A DNA stretch of 64,000 nucleotides. It comes from Verpa conica (lineage: Eukaryota; Ascomycota; Pezizomycetes; Pezizales; Morchellaceae). The position numbers and the translations under genes were made by a program. Position 1 is the first letter of the stretch. Each line of letters starts with the position of its first letter. Below the pieces are notes generated by a model. The model ran no database searches, was not told the origin of the DNA, and saw only the letters and a program-made list of their open reading frames with translations. Below, piece after piece: positions 59,540-64,000 of this stretch. The stretch spans positions 62,001 through 126,000 of the forward strand of contig JAUFSD010000015.1 of the NCBI GenBank assembly GCA_033030425.1, given 5' to 3'.

Positions 59540-60755
59540 TTCGTGACCCAATTTGTTGCGCAAGATGTTTTGAGTCGTAAGGGAAAGAGTAGGGGATACG
59601 TCTAACAGACGGATGAGGGAGGTTAAACAACAACAGGACTAGGGAAGTATTTGTAACAACAAATTGACTTGTAAATTCCTGCCCTTACAGAACTTTGAAG
59701 ATTGACAACGCAATATTCTAATGTTTGTTTAAGGCAACCGTCCGTCACGCGCGTACGGTACTGGGTACAAAAGAGGGGAAGTACATAACCAGGGTAAGAC
59801 AGTCCGCGTTAAGCACTGATTGACGTGGAACTATACCTCCAACCAGTCTTTTCCTAGTACTATCAGCGTTTGTGATTACTGACAAAACTGACGAGAGCCG
59901 CTTGGCTCGACAAATGCGTCTGTGGGGGACGTCGAGTGAGATCCCATGATCAAACACATACCAAATCCAACCACAGCTGAGGGAGATCCTGCAAGAAGTC
60001 AAACTTTGTAAATTGAAGACTCTATCAAGGGAATCGAAGTCCGCGCTTGTAATCGACCTTTTACCGGCGGCGCAGCTCTGGGGGAATTGCTTTGGCTAGC
60101 TGTATATGCCGGTGTTGCTAATAATTAGCGAATTCAGTATAGATAGAGAGTGTGGTAGGTTGCCTGAATACTTAATACCTTTATCGGTGCTATCTATGCG
60201 AGAGACACATTGTGGTATGTGCATATGCACAGACGGATAAGACTGTACTGTGATAGGAGAATAGCAGGCCTGCATATGATTGGATCCATAGTGAGAAAGA
60301 TGATAGACTCCCCCTTCGAAGCTTAGCTATAGAAGTAAATGTAATGATTTAGGGGGTAGGTTTTGTGTACCTGCATTTGTGAGACATACCTACTCCATTA
60401 ATTGCATAAAATTGCGCAGACAAGAAAACAAATCGTTGTTTAAAACCCTAATAAAAGCTCTAAGTACCTCCTAGAACTTGAAAATCAACGAGAGATAATT
60501 TTTTGTACTTTATGCTTACACTCTATGCACCCAACCTTCTGCAGACATGAGTTGGCAGATATCCCGGGAGCGGTAATACATGTGGTTAACAGCTCGGATT
60601 ACAGCGCCGGGACGAAAGTACCCGCCAGCTACACTCTCAATAGCTTTGTAAAGCATTACCTAATCCCGTAATCCTTTATTGTGGTCTTAGGTCAGGGGAG
60701 GTTCGCACAACCAATTGATCAAGCCACTCGAGATATCCAGTACTACCTGAATCTA

Positions 60756-61206
60756 ATATGGCGCGCGCAGTCTTAAATGTGACGCAAAATTTCAGCCGAT
60801 ATTCCGGCTCTCACAGCCAGCCAAAAGACTAACAAAAAGATATGTGGCTTTGTATAGCATCAATAAAGCTCCATATCTTTTTGTTAAGCTTTGGCATGTG
60901 TAGTTGTTGTGGAATAAAACTTCATTTTTGGCTGTAGAAAGTGCCAAATGGAACCATTCCTAGAAATACTTAGACATGATGGATGCTACATATAGCCTAA
61001 CAAGTAAGAAGGGGTATACAAGAGGAAAAACTCCACTGGGATCATATATTGGTAGTGTTTGTTTTCTGTTGAGCATACACTTGAGCTTGTAGGATTTTTT
61101 TTTATTTTTTGCATGCCCAGATTATTGAAGTTTGGCTAAGATTTGGTGTGGGTTGCTGTTCCACACCCGAACTCGGCTAGCACATTTAAGTCTGCGCGCG
61201 CCATAT
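60756..61206 (+). mobile_element. MITE-like inverted-repeat element, copy 2
   Basis: Terminal inverted repeats of 26 bp with one mismatch (ATATGGCGCGCGCAGTCTTA...) lie at 60756-60781 and 61181-61206. They resemble copy 1 at the ends and inside: both have CCGATATTC about 40 bp in, a hairpin, then GTTGTTGTGGAATAAAA and TGGAACC. The 451-bp element has no gene. The right flank reads ATAGTTAA in this copy and TTAAG in copy 1, so target duplication is unclear. Confidence 0.72.
60831..60885. repeat. hairpin inside MITE-like copy 2
   Basis: AACAAAAAGATATG...GGCTTT (60831-60851) pairs with AAAGC.CCATATCTTTTTGTT (60865-60885) almost perfectly. It occupies the same position as the hairpin of copy 1 but with different stem sequence. 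Confidence 0.75.
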
Positions 61207-62454
61207 ATAGTTAAAACCCAATCCTAAGTACCCACAGTAGACATGTGTATACTCGGCATCAAAATCTAGACATAGGAGTATGTGTCAGGACCCGTCCTAC
61301 TACATGTAAACCCAAGGGTATGTCTATTTGCTATCGTTATCTCTGCATAACTCCGTAATACCAAAGTATAAGCCAAACACACGAGCATGCAAACAAAAAG
61401 AGCACCCCCCATACGCATGTTTTAAACCCCTTGTGACGGACTCACATGCAGCACCAAAGTAACCGAAATCACCAATCCACCCCCAAAACAGCGTAGGAAG
61501 AAATACTAGCAAAACTTCGCTTACGAACCATGACCAGACAGCTATGCAAGTAGGTATAGAGTAAGTACATACGTTCGAGAATACATATGTAGGTACCGAT
61601 ACCCCCTCCAGGCACACGCACCTGCATCCGATTTGACGCTATCGAACGCCTCCCTTCTTGGCAGGCACCTGTCTTAGAAATTCTCGTCAAAACACCCCCC
61701 CTCCCAGTCAGCTTTCTGGAAAACACGAGAGTATTCTTAGATGCAGGGTCCACTAGTATGATCTCCCCCCTAATAATCCAGGCACCAACCAAGAAAGCAA
61801 GCCAAGCCAAGCCATCACAGAGACGTTTCCTAAAATTGGTATGCACATACACTTCAATCCCCCCCCTATGTATCTACATACACTTCTAGAACGTCGCGTA
61901 TTACCCGAACGTAGCAATGGTGTTATACCCTCTTCCCGCCTACGCCGTAAAGAACTAGAGTATCCCCCAACACAAACCCGCCCAGTGCGTACGTACGCAA
62001 CGTAGTAGTCAAAGCAGAGGAGCAAACACACGTACCAATGGGGGGAGACACGAAAACAAAAAAACCCTGGTAATACTAACCGGAAGTAACATAGTAAGGC
62101 CATTTCCGCCCTGATCGCCTCTCACCACCGTATTAGTACAGATGCGGGATTTGCTGAGGCGCTGCGCGACGGGTCAGACAGACGGGAAATAATGGGCTTC
62201 TCAAAGGTAGAGTCTAAACCTCAATTGGAGGGGGTGGTGAATCAGGTACCTGCGTTGTGCTGGCAAAAAAAAAAAAAACAAGCTGAGGGTTCTCTTCTCT
62301 GTTTGTGTAGAAATGTATAACTAGAAGACATTTCCTCCTGGTTAAACTTCTTTCTCTCTCCATACACTCACACTCTTTCTTGGCCGACGGAACAACTACT
62401 TCACACATTCATTTGATACTATTCTGTCCTTTTTGAATTAAATATATCTTGAAG

Positions 62455-63351
62455 ATGCATTTCCAACACTTTTCTCAGCTGCTTGCTGTCTCTACTGCGG
62501 TGCTTTTCGGAGCTGTTGCGGCTACTGATTACCAGTAAGTCCCGTTTAGCTATCTACTGTACCAAGTATCTTGTATCTAACAAACCTATAACAGAACAAC
62601 ATCGACTTCAGATGTTACCACAACCATGACCACGACAATAGTCGCTACTAAAACCAGCACATCCGTTGTCATCCACACAAAGACCAGAGAAACCGCTTGC
62701 CCAACCGCTGAGGCTGGTGTCCTCAATGTAAGTATCAATCCTAAGATTCCAGTAGCCGATCCTAACATATACTAGTTTGACAACCTTAATACTACCGGGG
62801 TCTCCCCCATGCCACTTGTGTAAGCTCCCTCTACCCCCCAACACCTCAACCCTCCTAACACACACACCCATAGCTACCAAGACTTCAACTTCGACGGGTC
62901 CTCCGGCTGGCAATACTTCGACCACACCTCCTTCGCCGTCAACAGCAGCGAATACCGCAGCGTATCCAGCAAGCCAAACGGCCTCCTCTCCCGCTCCTCC
63001 GGCCTAGTTTCATTCGGCTCCAAAGACCGCGGCTACTCCTTCGACCTGACATCACTCTCCTTCTTCGGCTTCGTCTCAAACAGCACCTCGTCAGGCAAAC
63101 TATTCATCGAGTTCAAACTCTTCGGAGCAGACAACTCCACACAGACCGTATCCGTCGAGGCCGAGAACGGCGGTGAGGCGCCGCAGACGATCGATCTTAA
63201 GGACCTGAGCGGTGATTTCAAGAACTTGGTCGATGTTAGTATTGCGGCGTGGCAGAACTATGATAACACTACTGGGCTGGGAAGTAATCCGGCTGCGTTC
63301 GTGTTGGATGATATAGAGTATGTCCAGAGGACCTGTCCTACCGATAATTAG
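62455..63351 (+). CDS. secreted protein of unknown function
   Basis: Four exons (62455-62534, 62595-62727, 62776-62819, 62874-63351) join in frame into 244 residues. A signal peptide covers residues 1-24 (LLAVSTAVLFGAVAA). A Thr/Ser-rich linker (TTSTSDVTTTMTTTIVATKT) with likely O-glycosylation follows, then CPTAEAGVLNFDNL and a domain of alternating strands with several NxS/T sites (VNSSEY, SNSTSSG, DNSTQT, DNTTG). The pattern FDGSSGWQYFD...SLSFFGFVSNSTSSGK...FVLDDIEYV resembles galactose-binding or PA14-like beta-sandwich folds that end in LDDIE, but no firm family call can be made. Exon 4 is C-rich at third codon positions, the mark of high expression. Only two cysteines are visible in the mature chain, near the start and end. 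Confidence 0.8.
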
Positions 63352-64000
63352 GTTATAGCTTCCTTATGGGGTTCTGGTGGAGTTTTTTTAAAAAAATTGT
63401 TAGATGGATTGGGGTTTTGTCTTTTCTTTATAACCTTGTCCTTTTTTTTTTTAGCATATGCTCATTAGAGATGTACGCATTGTCAATAGAGGTTTAAGTT
63501 TAAATTTTTTTTTAGACTCTCGAGTACGTTCCACGCACTGTTTTAATTCCCACGTGAAATTATAAAGTGTTCCGGACGATCACGGTAAATCATTGTCTTG
63601 GCGTACTGCGGTTGAAAGGTACTCCCCAAAAACTTTAAGTAGACTGCGGGATCTTCCGAAGTGAGATAACTCATCGATCTGCTTTAGGGCCAATAATAAA
63701 AGGGTGCCCCATCCACCCCCCTGATGTTTTGTAATAATATCGCTATTACGATCGAGACTGTAATTAAATACGTGTTCCAGATCTACAGCCGGACGAAAGG
63801 TGGCTGAGTAGAGATCCCGCCCGAGTTCCGTGGGTATGGGAAATAAGGGAACAAAGCAGCTCACGTTAATATGTGGTGGGGTTTTTGTTTAGTGTAGCTA
63901 GGGTACTAAGAAACCTTCCCCCCCTTTTTCTAAAGACAGCCGAGCTCTATCGTTTAAAATCACCAGTTTGCATTCACTCATTGTAAAAGCTTGGCTGAAT
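63352..64000. other. terminal spacer
   Basis: No supported gene. T-rich 3' untranslated sequence of the secreted-protein gene comes first. A 94-codon minus-strand frame at 63580-63864 lacks family resemblance. Confidence 0.5.

Larger units (their letters stand above)
59540..62454. other. spacer holding MITE-like copy 2
   Basis: Beyond the element at 60756-61206 I find no gene. Frames on the minus strand at 61324-62103 are C-rich-sequence artefacts without family resemblance. The last 200 bases are the promoter and leader of the secreted-protein gene. Confidence 0.5.

Noticed and set aside
61324..62103. Overlapping minus-strand frames rich in Cys, Tyr and Leu
   Set aside because: Composition follows the C-rich DNA, the frames overlap one another, and none shows a domain.
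63580..63864. 94-codon minus-strand frame near the right edge
   Set aside because: It looks weakly protein-like, but has no motif, no clear start context and no recognisable family.
1..64000. CRISPR arrays, rRNA or tRNA genes, bacterial-type operons
   Set aside because: None is seen. The intron-rich structure and protein families show a fungal nuclear genome.

Overview
The window is nuclear DNA of a filamentous ascomycete fungus. The evidence is genes broken by many short introns (mostly 50-80 nt, GT...CTAAC/CTGAC...AG), fungal-type families (HET-like membrane protein, cAMP-receptor-like GPCR, OPT transporter, PhiA-like secreted proteins, SFH5-type Sec14 protein, divergent CorA-like protein) and long AT-rich, gene-poor spacers. 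Those spacers hold small repeats and unusually many poly-G/poly-C runs. The class is not certain; the long repeat-bearing spacers would suit an early-diverging Pezizomycotina lineage, but this is inference.

Layout. 1-9.2 kb is almost empty apart from a secreted alpha-carbonic anhydrase (3730-4678). 9.2-15.6 kb holds a WW-domain protein, an RBR-type ubiquitin ligase and a convergent CorA-like membrane protein. 18.8-26.1 kb holds a HET-like membrane protein, an F-box/ankyrin protein, an NmrA-like reductase, a small membrane protein and a PhiA-like secreted protein. 30.4-31.0 kb has a second PhiA-like secreted protein. 33.5-40.8 kb has an SFH5-like lipid-transfer protein, a seven-helix receptor, a hydrophilic glycine-rich protein and an acidic unknown. 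41.7-50.2 kb has a DUF676 (ROG1-like) lipase and an OPT oligopeptide transporter transcribed away from each other across a 1.27 kb spacer with a 99-nt pure pyrimidine tract. 50.9-59.5 kb is a single 25-exon TRANK1-like superfamily 1 helicase of about 2422 residues. 62.5-63.4 kb is a secreted protein of unknown function. Exons were joined by hand; every multi-exon model listed keeps frame from ATG to stop.

The genes do not form an evident pathway or metabolite cluster. Several are convergent pairs (RBR/CorA, HET/F-box-ANK, small TM/PhiA-like, GPCR/hydrophilin, OPT/helicase). Themes are secretion (four signal-peptide proteins) and sensing/ubiquitin/defence-like functions (GPCR, RBR ligase, F-box-ANK, HET-like).

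The most unusual content is in the spacers. First, six scattered insertions of only 21-50 bp share one 3' end (TTATGATTAATTCATTCAT, with a CATT-type tail), have different 5' ends, and are each bordered by a 12-16 bp direct repeat. This is what extreme 5' truncation of a retroposon by target-primed reverse transcription would leave. Second, two diverged copies (486 and 451 bp) of an undescribed-looking inverted-repeat element carry 26-27 bp terminal repeats. Each has an internal hairpin whose two arms have changed together between copies.
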